A DNA stretch of 56,481 bases from JBBDSU01 sp040904825 (GCA_040904825.1 JBBDSU010000012.1:1-56481); one strand, 5' to 3'. Counted from the stretch's first letter, positions 45,489 to 55,407 are shown. Numbers and translations: made by a program. The notes: a model not told the origin generated them from the sequence alone.

Positions 45489-47132
45489 TCACTCGGTACG
45501 CAAAGTCTTGGCGAGGCGCCCCGTGAGCGCCGCGATGCGTTGGAGTTGACCAACGATCTCCATCTCCCGTTCGAACGCCCTGATCCGATTAGGTTCATCG
45601 GCTCGCAGCCGGCGTGCCAGATGAATGAAGGCCCGGCGACTCGCCTGATCGATACGGGTAAGTTCTGCCAACACTTCGGTCAGGCCGGTTTCGTTGTCGT
45701 CGACATCCATCGCGTCGCGCAATGCTGCCAGCGCAGCAAGTACCCGTGCATGCAGGTCGATGACGACGTGTGTCGTTGGCTGGCTTGGCACGATGCCTTC
45801 GGTGAGGCGTCGCCGGCCGATGCCGACCAGATTCGTTTCGACAACATCACCGATGCTTTCAAGATCATTGGCCATCGCCAGAATTGCCAAGAGCTCATCG
45901 CCCTGGTCATCCGACAGCTCCGTGCGGCCCACGTCTCCTAGGTACTGCACCAGGCGTTCGTAGATCGCATCGACGCGGTGGTCGCGCGCAGCCAGCTCGT
46001 CGAGGTCGACAAGTCCGCCGTTCAACACCGTGGGAATGGCATCGGCCACGATGGACGTCACCTCGTCTGCAAGACGAGACGTCTCGCGTCGCGCGAGTGC
46101 AAGCGCGACATCTGGAGTCGTGAGAACGTCATCGTCCAGAAGACTGATGCCTTCGTCGCGGTCATCGTCGCCGATGGTTCGCTCAAGCAGCTTTGCCATC
46201 CAACCGGCAGCGCCCAAGAGGACCACCAGATTCGCCAGCTTGATCATCGTGTAGGCATTTGCGAGCTGCCGTGGGACATCGGTCGCCGCTGATGGTCCGC
46301 CGGTCGCTGCAGCCACGACGGCGACGGACAATTCAGCAAGTTGTGGGATCCACCAGATCCACAGACCGACGCCTACGACATTGACGACCAGGTGCCCGAC
46401 GGCAACGCGCAGCCCCGCTCGCGAGGTGCCGAGCCCGGCGATAATCGGTGTGATGCAGGTGCCGACGCTGGCCCCCAGCATCGCTGCGATCCCTGTCTCC
46501 AAGTCGACGAGGCCTTGTGCTGCAAGCACGATGAGCAGCCCGCCCATGGCTGATGACGACTGGACGACTGCGGTGATGACGGCGCCGATCACCAGTGCGC
46601 CGATGATCGTCGATCGTCCGGTCAGGAGTGTCGACAGCACAGGGTGGTCCCTTAGTGGTGCGACGGCGGTGGCCATCACTCCCATGCCGAAGAACATCAA
46701 TCCGAGGGCGAGCACCGACCGCGCTGAGCTGTTCAACTGGGGGAATCGGCGCCAGGTCGAGCCGACGAATCCTGCGGCGATCATGATCAGTGCGAAAGCC
46801 GTGACGTCGAACGCGATGATCTGCATCGTCAGTGTTGTGCCGACGTTGGCGCCAAGGACGACCGGCATTGCCTGACGCAGCGTCATGGCTCCAGCAGCGA
46901 CGAAGCCGACGAGTAGCACAATGGTTGCGGTCGACGACTGGATGACCGCAGTGGTGAGCGCGCCACTGGCCGCACCGCGGGGCGATGTCCGTGAGAATGC
47001 GAGAAGTAGCGTTCGTAGCCGTCCGCTTGCGACGTTCTGAAGCGCGCGCGTCAGTTGCTGGATGCCGAGTAGAAACAGCGCGAGGCCACCGAGCATGCCG
47101 CTCGCCAGCTCGAACCACGGCACGTCGGTCAT
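45489..47132 (-). CDS. Na/Pi cotransporter with PhoU-like domain (NptA family)
   Basis: A 547-residue sodium/phosphate symporter: two inverted repeats with QSSTATIVLLVGF and QSSSAMGGLLIVLA, about ten helices, and a C-terminal PhoU-type helical domain (about 340-540). It moves phosphate, probably regulated by phosphate status. The ATG 47132 or the GTG 47144 may be the start. A perfect 9-base inverted repeat lies upstream. Confidence 0.9.
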   Translation of the reverse strand: MTDVPWFELASGMLGGLALFLLGIQQLTRALQNVASGRLRTLLLAFSRTSPRGAASGALTTAVIQSSTATIVLLVGFVAAGAMTLRQAMPVVLGANVGTTLTMQIIAFDVTAFALIMIAAGFVGSTWRRFPQLNSSARSVLALGLMFFGMGVMATAVAPLRDHPVLSTLLTGRSTIIGALVIGAVITAVVQSSSAMGGLLIVLAAQGLVDLETGIAAMLGASVGTCITPIIAGLGTSRAGLRVAVGHLVVNVVGVGLWIWWIPQLAELSVAVVAAATGGPSAATDVPRQLANAYTMIKLANLVVLLGAAGWMAKLLERTIGDDDRDEGISLLDDDVLTTPDVALALARRETSRLADEVTSIVADAIPTVLNGGLVDLDELAARDHRVDAIYERLVQYLGDVGRTELSDDQGDELLAILAMANDLESIGDVVETNLVGIGRRRLTEGIVPSQPTTHVVIDLHARVLAALAALRDAMDVDDNETGLTEVLAELTRIDQASRRAFIHLARRLRADEPNRIRAFEREMEIVGQLQRIAALTGRLAKTLRTE

Positions 47133-47159
47133 CGGGGATCGCACCTTCGTGGTTGGAGG

Positions 47160-47181
47160 GTGACCGGCACTGGCCGGTCAC
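47160..47181. promoter_or_regulatory. Palindrome upstream of the phosphate transporter
   Basis: GTGACCGGC and GCCGGTCAC form a perfect 9-base inverted repeat around ACTG, 27 bases before the transporter start. It could be an operator or an mRNA hairpin. The remainder of the 270-base divergent region to 47402 holds no gene that I can see. Confidence 0.45.
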
Positions 47182-47402
47182 TGACGCTGCGTCGGCGGAC
47201 GGGGGAGAGTAAATTGCCATTGACTGTACTGACGTCCAGTGTCCGTTCGAGGCGGATGCGTTGGTGGCGATTGGTGCCGCGCCATCAGGAGCGAACATTG
47301 CTGATGGTGGCGGTGGCCCGGTGCAGGTGAACTGGTCGGCGCAGCGTCTGCTCGCCGGCACGAGACGGTCGGCGTTGATGCCGCCGAGTGAATGGGGATT
47401 GA

Positions 47403-47744
47403 ATGAGCGATCAGATGAACCCTCCACCGACGGCTCCGACACCGGCTGGCGACGGACCTGGCAGTGTGAAAGGCATGGCAACAGCGTCGATGGTGCTCGG
47501 CATAGTCTCACTCGTCTTTGCGTTGTTCTGTATGCCGGTCACGATCGTGTGTGCGCTGGTCGGGTTGCCACTGGGCTTCATTGCCCTCTCACGGCAGAAC
47601 AAGGGCACGGCCGTCGTCGACAGCAAAGGCATGGCAATCGCCGGTGTCGTCATGAACGCGGTAGGGCTGGTCGGTGGGATCATCCTGGCTCTCGTCGCAG
47701 GTGCGATGTTCGCCGGCTTGATGGCCGAGCTGTCACAGACGTAG
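47403..47744 (+). CDS. DUF4190-like two-helix membrane protein
   Basis: A 113-residue protein: a Pro-rich N-terminus, then two hydrophobic segments (about 25-60 and 75-105) with GMATASMVLGIVSLVFALF and GMAIAGVVMNAVGLVGG, typical of DUF4190. Function unknown. It is followed after 18 bases by a DUF2752 gene. Confidence 0.78.
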   Translation: MSDQMNPPPTAPTPAGDGPGSVKGMATASMVLGIVSLVFALFCMPVTIVCALVGLPLGFIALSRQNKGTAVVDSKGMAIAGVVMNAVGLVGGIILALVAGAMFAGLMAELSQT

Positions 47745-47762
47745 TCGCGACAGGCCCGCATC

Positions 47763-48230
47763 GTGTCTACGACCACTGCGCATCAAGATGTTGCCACCGG
47801 CGACGCCGGCGAAACTCTCATAGAGTTCTCGCCGCCGTCGCCTGTGGCTTCTTCTGTCACGACGACTTCAATGGTCGTTGCACTGACGACCCTGCCGTTG
47901 ACGGTTGCTGGGGCCGGGCTCGTTGGATTGCGTCTCAGCGGATCGGCGCTGGCACTTCCCTGTCCGATGGACCAATTCTTCGGTCTTGCGTGTCCGCTGT
48001 GTGGAATGTGGCGGGGTACTACCGGGCTCGCCTCAGGCAATGTTGAGGTGATGGCCAATCAGGCCTCGGCGATCGCGGTGTCGGTACTGCTGGCTGCGGG
48101 GGCGGCAGTCACCGCAATGGCGTGGGCTCGACGCCGTTGGCCGTCGGCCCGGTTCGCCCGCTGGTTCGCTACAGCGATGACCGTCGCACTCGCGGTCAAT
48201 TGGCTGGTCCAGCTTTCCCGAGTGTGGTGA
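47763..48230 (+). CDS. DUF2752 membrane protein
   Basis: A 155-residue membrane protein with the DUF2752 signature CPLCGMWRGTTGLASG followed by MANQ and a helix. About three helices. Function unknown. GTG start at 47763 with a weak ribosome-binding site; the N-terminal 40 residues are hydrophilic and not conserved. Confidence 0.8.
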   Translation: MSTTTAHQDVATGDAGETLIEFSPPSPVASSVTTTSMVVALTTLPLTVAGAGLVGLRLSGSALALPCPMDQFFGLACPLCGMWRGTTGLASGNVEVMANQASAIAVSVLLAAGAAVTAMAWARRRWPSARFARWFATAMTVALAVNWLVQLSRVW

Positions 48231-48241
48231 ACACCTCGACC

Positions 48242-48304
48242 GGGTGAGCGCGCCTAGAGGGTGTGCATCTGACTACAGGGTGTGCATCTGAACTGGGTGA
48301 GCGC
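48242..48304. repeat. Nested direct repeats between convergent genes
   Basis: AGGGTGTGCATCTGA occurs at 48258-48272 and 48277-48291, bracketed by GGGTGAGCGC at 48242-48251 and 48295-48304. Located between the DUF2752 and PAS-GGDEF-EAL genes. Possible termination or protein-binding site; not identified. Confidence 0.6.
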
Positions 48305-48393
48305 ATTGGTCGGCTGAGCCTGTCGACCGGGCGCGCTCGGTAGCGCGCGTCCTCACAAGTCCGATCGCAACCTGGTAGCACGCCCCGACATGA

Positions 48394-51018
48394 TCACGCG
48401 GTGTGTTCAAACACTTCGGTCGTGAAGTCACCTGCTGGGATGGCTTTCGAGAACAGGAAGCCTTGCCCGTACTGGCAGCCCTCGCGCTGGAGGGCGTGCC
48501 ATTGAGTTTCGGTCTCGATGCCCTCGGCGATGACTTCAAGCCCCAGCGTGCGTCCGAGGTCAAGGAGACCCTTGACCAGTGCCGGAACTTCTCCGGGATG
48601 CCGGATGGCGCCGACGTAAGAACGGTCGATCTTGAGGATGTCAGCAGGAAACTCCCGCAAGTAGTTCAAGGACGCGTACCCAACGCCAAAATCATCGATG
48701 GCGAGGCGCACGCCGAGGTCTTTGATCTTCTGAAGGCGCTCGACGGCGATCTCAGGCTGAGAGACCAATGCAGTCTCGGTCAATTCGAGCACGAGCTGGT
48801 GAGCTGGCAGGCCCGACGAATCCAGAATCGAGCCCACGGTCTCGACGAGTCTTTCATCGCGGAGCTGGCGGGGCGACAGATTTACCCCGAGTGTGAGCTG
48901 CCGTCCGTCCTTCAATCCGTCGAACCACATCTTGGCGCGCCGGCATGCGTCGTCGAGCACCCATGCGCCAAGTTCGACAATAGTGCCAGCCTGTTCGGCG
49001 ATAGGAACGAACCGCCACGGCAGCAGCAGCCCTTTCGTCGGATGACGCCATCGCACCAGTGCTTCAACGCCGACGACGGATTTGTCGGCCAGAGCATGGA
49101 TTGGCTGGTAGTGGACAACCAATTGGTCGCGGGCAACGGCGCTGCGCAGGTCTGCTGCCATCTGCACACGGTTGAGCGAAGCTCGTTGCATCGACGAGCG
49201 ATAGCGCATCATCTGATCGCGCCCAGCTGCCTTGGCTGCGGACATGGCGGTGTCGGCGTCTCGCAGCAGATCGTCGGCAGTGGCGCCGCCGTCTTTGCTG
49301 GCCACCGTGACTCCGACGCTGGTGGTGACCACGATCGGGATTCCGTCGATGTCGATTGGTTCGGCAACGATCGTACGGATGCGTTCACCGAGCGCTGCGG
49401 CATCGCGATCGAGGTCATCATCGCTCTCGAGCAAGACGGCGAATTCGTCGCCGCCGAGTCGTGCAACCGTGTCATCCGGCCGGACCACATGGGCCAGCCG
49501 CGTGCCGATGGCGGCCAGCAGATGGTCGCCTGCCTCGGGGCCGATGCCGTCGTTGATGGCCTTGAACGCGTCGAGACCACATGAGATCACCGCGACATCC
49601 TGGCCAGTCCTGCGGCGGCGTGCCAGCGCATGCTCAATGCGGTCGCGAAGCAACGCCCGGTTGGCGAGTCCGGTGAGGTTGTCGTGCAGCGCTTGATGCT
49701 GGAGTTGTTCCTCGGTCGATTTTCGAGCGCCAATGTCGTGCAGGTTGACGACGAGACCGGCGACTGCCGGTTCGTCGATCAAGTTGGTGCAGCGGAACTC
49801 GACCCATCGGGCGCTGGCGCCGGCCCTCACTCTCACTTCGCTGGAACGTGATGATGCCCGCGTTGTTGTCACGTCTTCGATCAGTGCGGTGACGGTAGGT
49901 CGATCTGCCGGGTCAACAATGTCGGTCAGCTGCTGTCCGATCAACTTGTCGCGGCTGTCGTTGAACATCGAGGCAGCGGATCCCGACGCGTCGACAATGA
50001 TGCCGCGGCTGTCGGTGATCAGGTACACGTCGCTGGCGTGATTGGCGATCGATCGGTAGTAGGTCTCGCGGTTGATCAGCTGGATCCGTGAAGTGTCAAT
50101 GTGCCTTTGCAGCACCGCTGCTCGCCACAACACCATCGGGATGAGCGCGAGCATCGCGATCAGGAACCCTGCGATGCTTGGCGCAAGTCCAGTGATCATG
50201 GCGATGGCATACAACGCTGGCATGGCGATCGATGCTGCACCCAAGGCGACCAGGCGCACTGAGATCGTCTGCGCGGTCGCCTGCGGCTTGTCGGCAGTTC
50301 CGAACATCGCGCGGTGGGTGATGGCAAGTGCAGCGGAGGCGTAGAACGCGAGCCAGCCCGCTTCGACGAACAGGTAGGCGCTGGTCTCGAAAGCCGCCGT
50401 CTGCTGAAGGACCGCGTAAGCGCCGTCGGCTGCCAATGTCAGCGTGAGGCCAACCGCGAGTATGGACATCGGCCAGTCCATACCTGCTGCCAGGATTGCT
50501 TGAAGAAGGAGAAACAGTGCGATGATCCCAAGTGCGGGATACAGGCTGACCAGCCAACGTCCGATCAGCTCGGATCCTGGTTGCGCAAGGTTCGGCTCGA
50601 CCACAAAGAGCCATGCTGCGAACGTGGCAGCGATCGCGACCATGCCGGCTTCGATGAGGCTGCCCTGGTCTGGCGGCGGCCTGCTCGCCCGGTACATCGA
50701 CAGTGCCGCGGCGATCAACGTGAGGTGTCCCAAGACATAGAACACATCTGCTATTGACTGGACGGGATCAGTGCCGATTGCGTCGTAGATGATGCCGCCC
50801 ACCAGCCACAACGAGACGGTGGCGATGATCCCGATCCAGGCACGCTGAGGCTGCGGGCGCTGGCGGAACCCAACTACCACCAGCACGAGCCAGCTGATGG
50901 CACAGGTTGCGGCATAGATGTTGACCCAGTCGGTGCCGATATCGCTGAATCCAGGGATGGCCGCGTGCCCAATGATCAACACAGCCAGTACGACTGCGAG
51001 CACGGCAAACCGAACCAT
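48394..51018 (-). CDS. Membrane PAS-GGDEF-EAL protein (cyclic di-GMP)
   Basis: An 874-residue protein: about eight to nine N-terminal helices (to about 310), a PAS domain (about 325-435), GGDEF with intact RLGGDEFAVL and EAL with VEALVRWRHP and DDFGVGYASL. Both enzymatic signatures are intact, so the protein could make and degrade cyclic di-GMP depending on its input. The ATG at 51018 has GGAG upstream; the longer frame upstream overlaps rsmI and is not real. Confidence 0.9.
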   Translation of the reverse strand: MVRFAVLAVVLAVLIIGHAAIPGFSDIGTDWVNIYAATCAISWLVLVVVGFRQRPQPQRAWIGIIATVSLWLVGGIIYDAIGTDPVQSIADVFYVLGHLTLIAAALSMYRASRPPPDQGSLIEAGMVAIAATFAAWLFVVEPNLAQPGSELIGRWLVSLYPALGIIALFLLLQAILAAGMDWPMSILAVGLTLTLAADGAYAVLQQTAAFETSAYLFVEAGWLAFYASAALAITHRAMFGTADKPQATAQTISVRLVALGAASIAMPALYAIAMITGLAPSIAGFLIAMLALIPMVLWRAAVLQRHIDTSRIQLINRETYYRSIANHASDVYLITDSRGIIVDASGSAASMFNDSRDKLIGQQLTDIVDPADRPTVTALIEDVTTTRASSRSSEVRVRAGASARWVEFRCTNLIDEPAVAGLVVNLHDIGARKSTEEQLQHQALHDNLTGLANRALLRDRIEHALARRRRTGQDVAVISCGLDAFKAINDGIGPEAGDHLLAAIGTRLAHVVRPDDTVARLGGDEFAVLLESDDDLDRDAAALGERIRTIVAEPIDIDGIPIVVTTSVGVTVASKDGGATADDLLRDADTAMSAAKAAGRDQMMRYRSSMQRASLNRVQMAADLRSAVARDQLVVHYQPIHALADKSVVGVEALVRWRHPTKGLLLPWRFVPIAEQAGTIVELGAWVLDDACRRAKMWFDGLKDGRQLTLGVNLSPRQLRDERLVETVGSILDSSGLPAHQLVLELTETALVSQPEIAVERLQKIKDLGVRLAIDDFGVGYASLNYLREFPADILKIDRSYVGAIRHPGEVPALVKGLLDLGRTLGLEVIAEGIETETQWHALQREGCQYGQGFLFSKAIPAGDFTTEVFEHTA

Positions 51019-51198
51019 GCTGACTCCGTGGGCACTGATACAGCGCGTAGTTGCGACAACCGGTGCAGCGTAGTTGCGGTGCGGACTACCTGATGCGCAG
51101 AACTCAGGTGTAACGCCTCGCCAGTCGAGGCGGGGCGGGCGACCTGCGGCTGGTGACAAGGCCGTGGTACACCTCATCCCACCTCGCAAGGAATCCAC

Positions 51199-52026
51199 GT
51201 GGCTGGAAAGCTGGTCGTTGTCGCTACTCCCATCGGCAATCTCGGCGACTTGTCGGCGCGTGCGGCAGCCACGCTCGTCACTGCGGACATCGTGCTGGCC
51301 GAAGACACCCGACACACCGGTCGCTTGCTTGCTCACGTTGGTGCGGGGGCGCCCCAGATGTCGCTCCATGAGCACAACGAACGTGAGCGCGTCGCTGAGG
51401 TTCTTGCCCGCCTTGCTGACGGTGAGACCATCGCACTGGTGTCCGACGCAGGCACGCCATTGGTCTCTGATCCGGGTCATCGGGTGGTGGTGGCTGCCAT
51501 CGAAGCGGGGCATCACGTTGAGCCCGTTCCCGGGCCGTCAGCCGTGCTGGCAGCGTTAGTTGTTGCGGGACTGCCGACCGACCGTGTCGCGTTCGAAGGC
51601 TTCCTTCCGCGCAAGGGCAGCGCGCGCGCCAAGCGGCTTGAGCAGTTGGCGCGCGAGGAGCGCACCATGGTCGTGTTCGTCGCGGTACACCGGGTGGCCG
51701 CTGACCTCGCCGATCTGGCCTTGCACCTTGGCGGCGACCGGCGTGCGTCGATGTCACGTGAGTTGACCAAGCTCCATGAAGAGACGGTGAGAGGAACGTT
51801 GGGGGATCTCACCGTGGCGTTCGCAGCGAAATCCCGCGGCGAGCTGACGCTGGTCATCGAAGGCGCACCCCAGATGACGATCTCGCCGGACGACGCAGAC
51901 ATCGTCGCTGCACTCGCGCGTTTGACGTCACGCGGAATGAGTACCCGTGACGCAGTGGACGTGGTGTCCGACGACAGGGGGGTATCGCGGCGTCGCGTTT
52001 ACGAGTTGGCCGTCGGCAACGACTAG
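51199..52026 (+). CDS. rsmI: 16S rRNA (cytidine1402-2'-O)-methyltransferase RsmI
   Basis: A 275-residue tetrapyrrole-methylase-fold protein that methylates C1402 of 16S rRNA. Seen: VATPIGNLGDLSARAA, LAEDTRHTGRLL, LVSDAGTPLVSDPG, VPGPSAVLAALVVAGLP and FEGFLPRKG. GTG start with AAGGA upstream. First gene of the block with tatD, rpf, rsmA and ispE. Confidence 0.94.
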   Translation: MAGKLVVVATPIGNLGDLSARAAATLVTADIVLAEDTRHTGRLLAHVGAGAPQMSLHEHNERERVAEVLARLADGETIALVSDAGTPLVSDPGHRVVVAAIEAGHHVEPVPGPSAVLAALVVAGLPTDRVAFEGFLPRKGSARAKRLEQLAREERTMVVFVAVHRVAADLADLALHLGGDRRASMSRELTKLHEETVRGTLGDLTVAFAAKSRGELTLVIEGAPQMTISPDDADIVAALARLTSRGMSTRDAVDVVSDDRGVSRRRVYELAVGND

Positions 52027-52077
52027 ACCATTGGCACTGGTGCAGGCTTCCGGTGGCGGTACCCTTTCAAGAGATCG

Positions 52078-52101
52078 CAGCCCGCCGACACCGGCGGGCT
52101 G
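52078..52101 (+). terminator. Strong hairpin between rsmI and tatD
   Basis: CAGCCCGCCG and CGGCGGGCTG form a perfect 10-pair stem with loop ACAC. It lies 52 bases after the rsmI stop and lacks a T run, so it is a possible terminator or attenuator. It supports a tatD start beyond it. Confidence 0.5.
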
Positions 52102-52147
52102 TCGACATGTCGGACGGAAATCTTGCTCTCCACAAGGCGATGCTGTC

Positions 52148-52915
52148 ATTACCTATGTCGACACTCACTGCCACTTGGACCACCACGAGTCACTGACCGT
52201 TGCGGGCCAAGTTGAGCGTGCCCGCAAGGCTGGCGTAGCGACGATGATCACGGTCGGAACCGACATGGCGTCATCAACCCAGGCTGTGGCGACAGCACGG
52301 CGATTCGACGGTGTGTGGGCCGCCGTTGCCGTGCATCCCAACGACGCGATCGAAGCGACACCTGGCGTACTCGAGGTCATTGATCGCCTTGCTGGCGATG
52401 ACGTCGTTGTGGCGGTCGGTGAGACCGGACTGGACTACTACCGCGATTACGCGACGCCGGCCCAACAGCAGCGCGCATTTCGTGCCCACATCGACATTGC
52501 TCGCAGGCGCAACAAGACGCTGGTTATCCATTGCCGGGAAGCCTGGCCCGACCTGCTGGACATCCTCGATGATCACGGAGCGCCGGAGCGCGTGGTGATG
52601 CATTGCTTCTCCGGCGATCTCGACGTGACGGCTCGTTGCGTTGAACGCGGCTGGTACCTGTCCTACGCGGGCAATGTCACGTTTACCAATGCGGCCGATC
52701 TTCGTGAAAGTGCGGTGGCCACACCCCTCGACCTGCTGCTGACCGAGACAGACTCGCCGTATCTGACGCCACACCCGCATCGGGGTGAACCCAACGACCC
52801 GTCGTACCTGCCGTTGACAGCGGCGGCCCTTGCCGATGTGAAGGGGTTGGCTGTTGCTGACTTGGCGGAGACAGTATTCGCCAACGCTCAGCGCGCGTTC
52901 GGCCTGTCGGCATGA
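52148..52915 (+). CDS. tatD: TatD-family metal-dependent hydrolase
   Basis: A TatD DNase/hydrolase of about 255 residues: DTHCHLDHHE at the N-terminus, VAVHPND, VGETGLDYY, VIHCREAW, VMHCFSGD and LTETDSPYLTPHPHRGEPN, all metal-binding stretches. The family normally begins just before the DTHCHLD motif, but no ATG, GTG or TTG lies there. The best-placed codon is an ATT at 52148, with AAGG ten bases upstream. The nearest standard start is a GTG at 52040, ahead of the strong hairpin. The start is therefore uncertain. Confidence 0.87.
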   Translation: MTYVDTHCHLDHHESLTVAGQVERARKAGVATMITVGTDMASSTQAVATARRFDGVWAAVAVHPNDAIEATPGVLEVIDRLAGDDVVVAVGETGLDYYRDYATPAQQQRAFRAHIDIARRRNKTLVIHCREAWPDLLDILDDHGAPERVVMHCFSGDLDVTARCVERGWYLSYAGNVTFTNAADLRESAVATPLDLLLTETDSPYLTPHPHRGEPNDPSYLPLTAAALADVKGLAVADLAETVFANAQRAFGLSA

Positions 52916-54258
52916 ATCGGCCACCGGTAGCATTTGGCGCTATGTCCGCAGACGATGGCCAACAGCCTTCGACGCCGGACCGGGACGATGTCGCCGCGAC
53001 CGACGACCCGTACGGTCGCGTTCCTGAACTCCCGAGCTGGCTCGTCGCTCGACCGGCCGACGGATCACCCCACGTCGCATCGCCGGGTGAATCTGGCCTG
53101 CCAGCCGACAGCGGGTCCGAAGGCCGCCCAGACAACAGGATGCACCGCTGGGCCGGCGCGATCCGTGGCTCAGTCACGCTGACACTTCTTGTGGCGTTGG
53201 CGACGCCACTTGTCGTGCTGGCCACTCCGGTCCAGGTGCGTGTCGACGGTGACGTCGTCGGTGTGCACACCTACGCCGCCACGGTCGGCGAGGTCATCGA
53301 AAGGCTGGCGATCGACGTCGGTGACAGGGATGTCATCGAACCTGGGATTGATACGCGCCTGGCCGACGACATGGTGATTGACGTCCACCGGGCGATCACA
53401 GTCGATGTCCACGTTGACGGTGCTCTGGTTCACCGCGTCGTGGCTCCGGTGGCGTCGATTGGGGCTGTCCTTGAGCAGGCCGGTCTCGGCCAGATGCGCG
53501 AGATCGAGGCGCGTGTGTCGGCGACCTTCAATGCACCTGTGCAAGACGGGGGTCAAGTCGACGTCTGGCTTCCACGCGAGGTGACGCTCACTATTGACGG
53601 CGATGAGCACAGCCTGTCGACCTACGCCCGTGACATCGAACAGTTGCTGGACGAGCAGGACATCGAGCTCGGGCCGCACGACCGCATATCGCACGCGCTC
53701 GACATGCCGCTGTCTTCGGTGAGCGACGTGGTCGTCGCGCGCATCCAGGTGGACCAAGAGATCGAGGAAGTGGTCATCTCTCACCCGGTTGTTCGCGAAC
53801 AGTCGACTGAAGTGTGGCGCGGAACGATCCGTGTCGTCCAAGAAGGTCGCGATGGCGTGCGCTATGACCGGTACCGGGTCGTCGAGGTTGACGGAGTCCA
53901 AACCGAGCGCGAGTTGATCAGCCAGCAAGTTGCGATCGAACCTCAACCCAGGATCGTGCTCGTCGGTTCCCACATCGATTGGGATGCACTCGCTCGCTGC
54001 GAATCGGGCGGCAATTGGTCGATCGACGCCCACGGTCACCTCGACGCCTACAGCGACGCCCGCTACTACGGAGGGTTGCAGTTCAACCATCGTTCCTGGC
54101 GCGCAGCCGGAGGGTTGCAGTACTCGTACTGGCCGCACGAGGCCTCGCGTGAACAGCAGATCGCCACCGCCGAGCGGTTGTTCGAACTGCGGCGTACGTG
54201 GGGGTTGGATCCGTGGAGTGGCTGGCCAGCCTGCTCGCGACGACTGGGTATCCGCTGA
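52912..54258 (+). CDS. RpfB-like resuscitation-promoting factor
   Basis: A 448-residue exported cell-wall protein. After an about 75-residue cytoplasmic N-terminus and one helix (about 82-104) come three DUF348 repeats, a G5 domain (about 285-355) and a C-terminal transglycosylase-like Rpf domain with the catalytic glutamate in ALARCESGGNW. It cleaves peptidoglycan to aid growth resumption. The ATG overlaps the tatD stop (ATGA). Typical actinobacterial location before rsmA. Confidence 0.92.
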   Translation: MNRPPVAFGAMSADDGQQPSTPDRDDVAATDDPYGRVPELPSWLVARPADGSPHVASPGESGLPADSGSEGRPDNRMHRWAGAIRGSVTLTLLVALATPLVVLATPVQVRVDGDVVGVHTYAATVGEVIERLAIDVGDRDVIEPGIDTRLADDMVIDVHRAITVDVHVDGALVHRVVAPVASIGAVLEQAGLGQMREIEARVSATFNAPVQDGGQVDVWLPREVTLTIDGDEHSLSTYARDIEQLLDEQDIELGPHDRISHALDMPLSSVSDVVVARIQVDQEIEEVVISHPVVREQSTEVWRGTIRVVQEGRDGVRYDRYRVVEVDGVQTERELISQQVAIEPQPRIVLVGSHIDWDALARCESGGNWSIDAHGHLDAYSDARYYGGLQFNHRSWRAAGGLQYSYWPHEASREQQIATAERLFELRRTWGLDPWSGWPACSRRLGIR

Positions 54259-55223
54259 GCGCGACGCGGGGACCCGCTGAGTTGCTGACGCCGTCAGAGG
54301 TCCGGCGATTGCTGGCTGACCATGAGCTGGCGCCGCGACGTTCGTCAGGCCAGAACTTCGTCGTCGACCCCAATACGGTCCGGCGGATCGTGGCTCATGC
54401 TGAGATCGGCCCCGGTGATCTTGTGATCGAAATCGGTCCGGGCCTTGGGTCTTTGACCGTGGCGCTGGCAGAACGGGCGCGGCGCGTGGTCGCCATCGAG
54501 ATCGACCGAGGGCTTGTGCGGGCGCTTGAGGATGTGCTGGCGAGTCGGGGATCACCGATCGCTGAGCGGGTAGAGGTCGTTCACGAGGATGCCCTCAATG
54601 TCGATCTGGCCGCGCTCGTCGAGCGCCTGACGTCTGACGAGCGGTCAGAGGAAACGACGGACACTGCAGGAGCCGCAGCCAGCCCTGAGTCCGACCGCTG
54701 GGCTCCGCGTGTCCGCGTGGTGGCAAACCTCCCGTACAACGTGGCCACCCCTCTGGTGATGCATGCGTTGGAGTCGGGCGCTGTCGACGACATGCTGGTC
54801 ATGGTGCAACGCGAAGTCGGCGAACGATGGACCGCCGAGCCAGGGTCACGATTGCGTGCGGGGGTGTCGGTCAAGATCGACCGCATGGCCATCGCCGACA
54901 TCGCCATGCGCATCCCTCGTCAGGTGTTCTATCCAGTGCCCAATGTCGACAGCGTCATGGTGCGACTGGCTCGCCGTCGTGAACCAGACCCGTTGCTCGA
55001 CGAGCCGGATCGACGCCGTCGATGGTTCGAACTGATCGATGCTGGTTTCGCGCAACGGCGCAAGACTCTGCGCAATGCGTGGAGCCGATCGTTCGACCGG
55101 GATGTGCTTGAGCAAGCCGCACGTCGCGCAGGTGTCGACCTCGGATCGCGGGCCGAAGTTGTCACCACCGACGCATTCGCCGCCATGTTCGATGCACTCG
55201 ATGGATCGCGATCATCCGGTTAG
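54213..55223 (+). CDS. rsmA: 16S rRNA dimethyladenosine transferase RsmA (KsgA)
   Basis: A 336-residue enzyme that dimethylates two adenosines at the end of 16S rRNA. Seen: SGQNFVVDPNTVRRIV, VIEIGPGLGSLTVALAERA, the NLPYN motif (VVANLPYNVATPLVM) and VFYPVPNVDSVMVRL. An acidic, low-complexity insert (about 140-165, SDERSEETTDTAGAAA) precedes NLPYN and is unusual. The GTG start at 54213 overlaps the end of the rpf-like gene; a GTG at 54198 is also possible. Confidence 0.93.
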   Translation: MEWLASLLATTGYPLSATRGPAELLTPSEVRRLLADHELAPRRSSGQNFVVDPNTVRRIVAHAEIGPGDLVIEIGPGLGSLTVALAERARRVVAIEIDRGLVRALEDVLASRGSPIAERVEVVHEDALNVDLAALVERLTSDERSEETTDTAGAAASPESDRWAPRVRVVANLPYNVATPLVMHALESGAVDDMLVMVQREVGERWTAEPGSRLRAGVSVKIDRMAIADIAMRIPRQVFYPVPNVDSVMVRLARRREPDPLLDEPDRRRRWFELIDAGFAQRRKTLRNAWSRSFDRDVLEQAARRAGVDLGSRAEVVTTDAFAAMFDALDGSRSSG

Positions 55224-55407
55224 CAGTCGCCTGCAGGGTTGCTGTCTGTCTGTGGTCTCCCGGATATCAGGTGGGGGTCACTTTCTGTGCGGCGACCCCA
55301 CGTGGGCGTCACGACCCAGCAGGTGTCTCCTACGATGGTGCGGTGGGAGCGTCGCGGGGGCGCCGTGACGAAAGGTGGCAGTGGTGGCAGGCGGTGATCG
55401 CCGGCTG

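Noticed and set aside
52040..52101. T-box-like sequence (GGTGGCGGTACC) ahead of a hairpin between rsmI and tatD.
   Set aside because: No T-box specifier region or matching aminoacyl-tRNA synthetase gene follows; the resemblance is too short.
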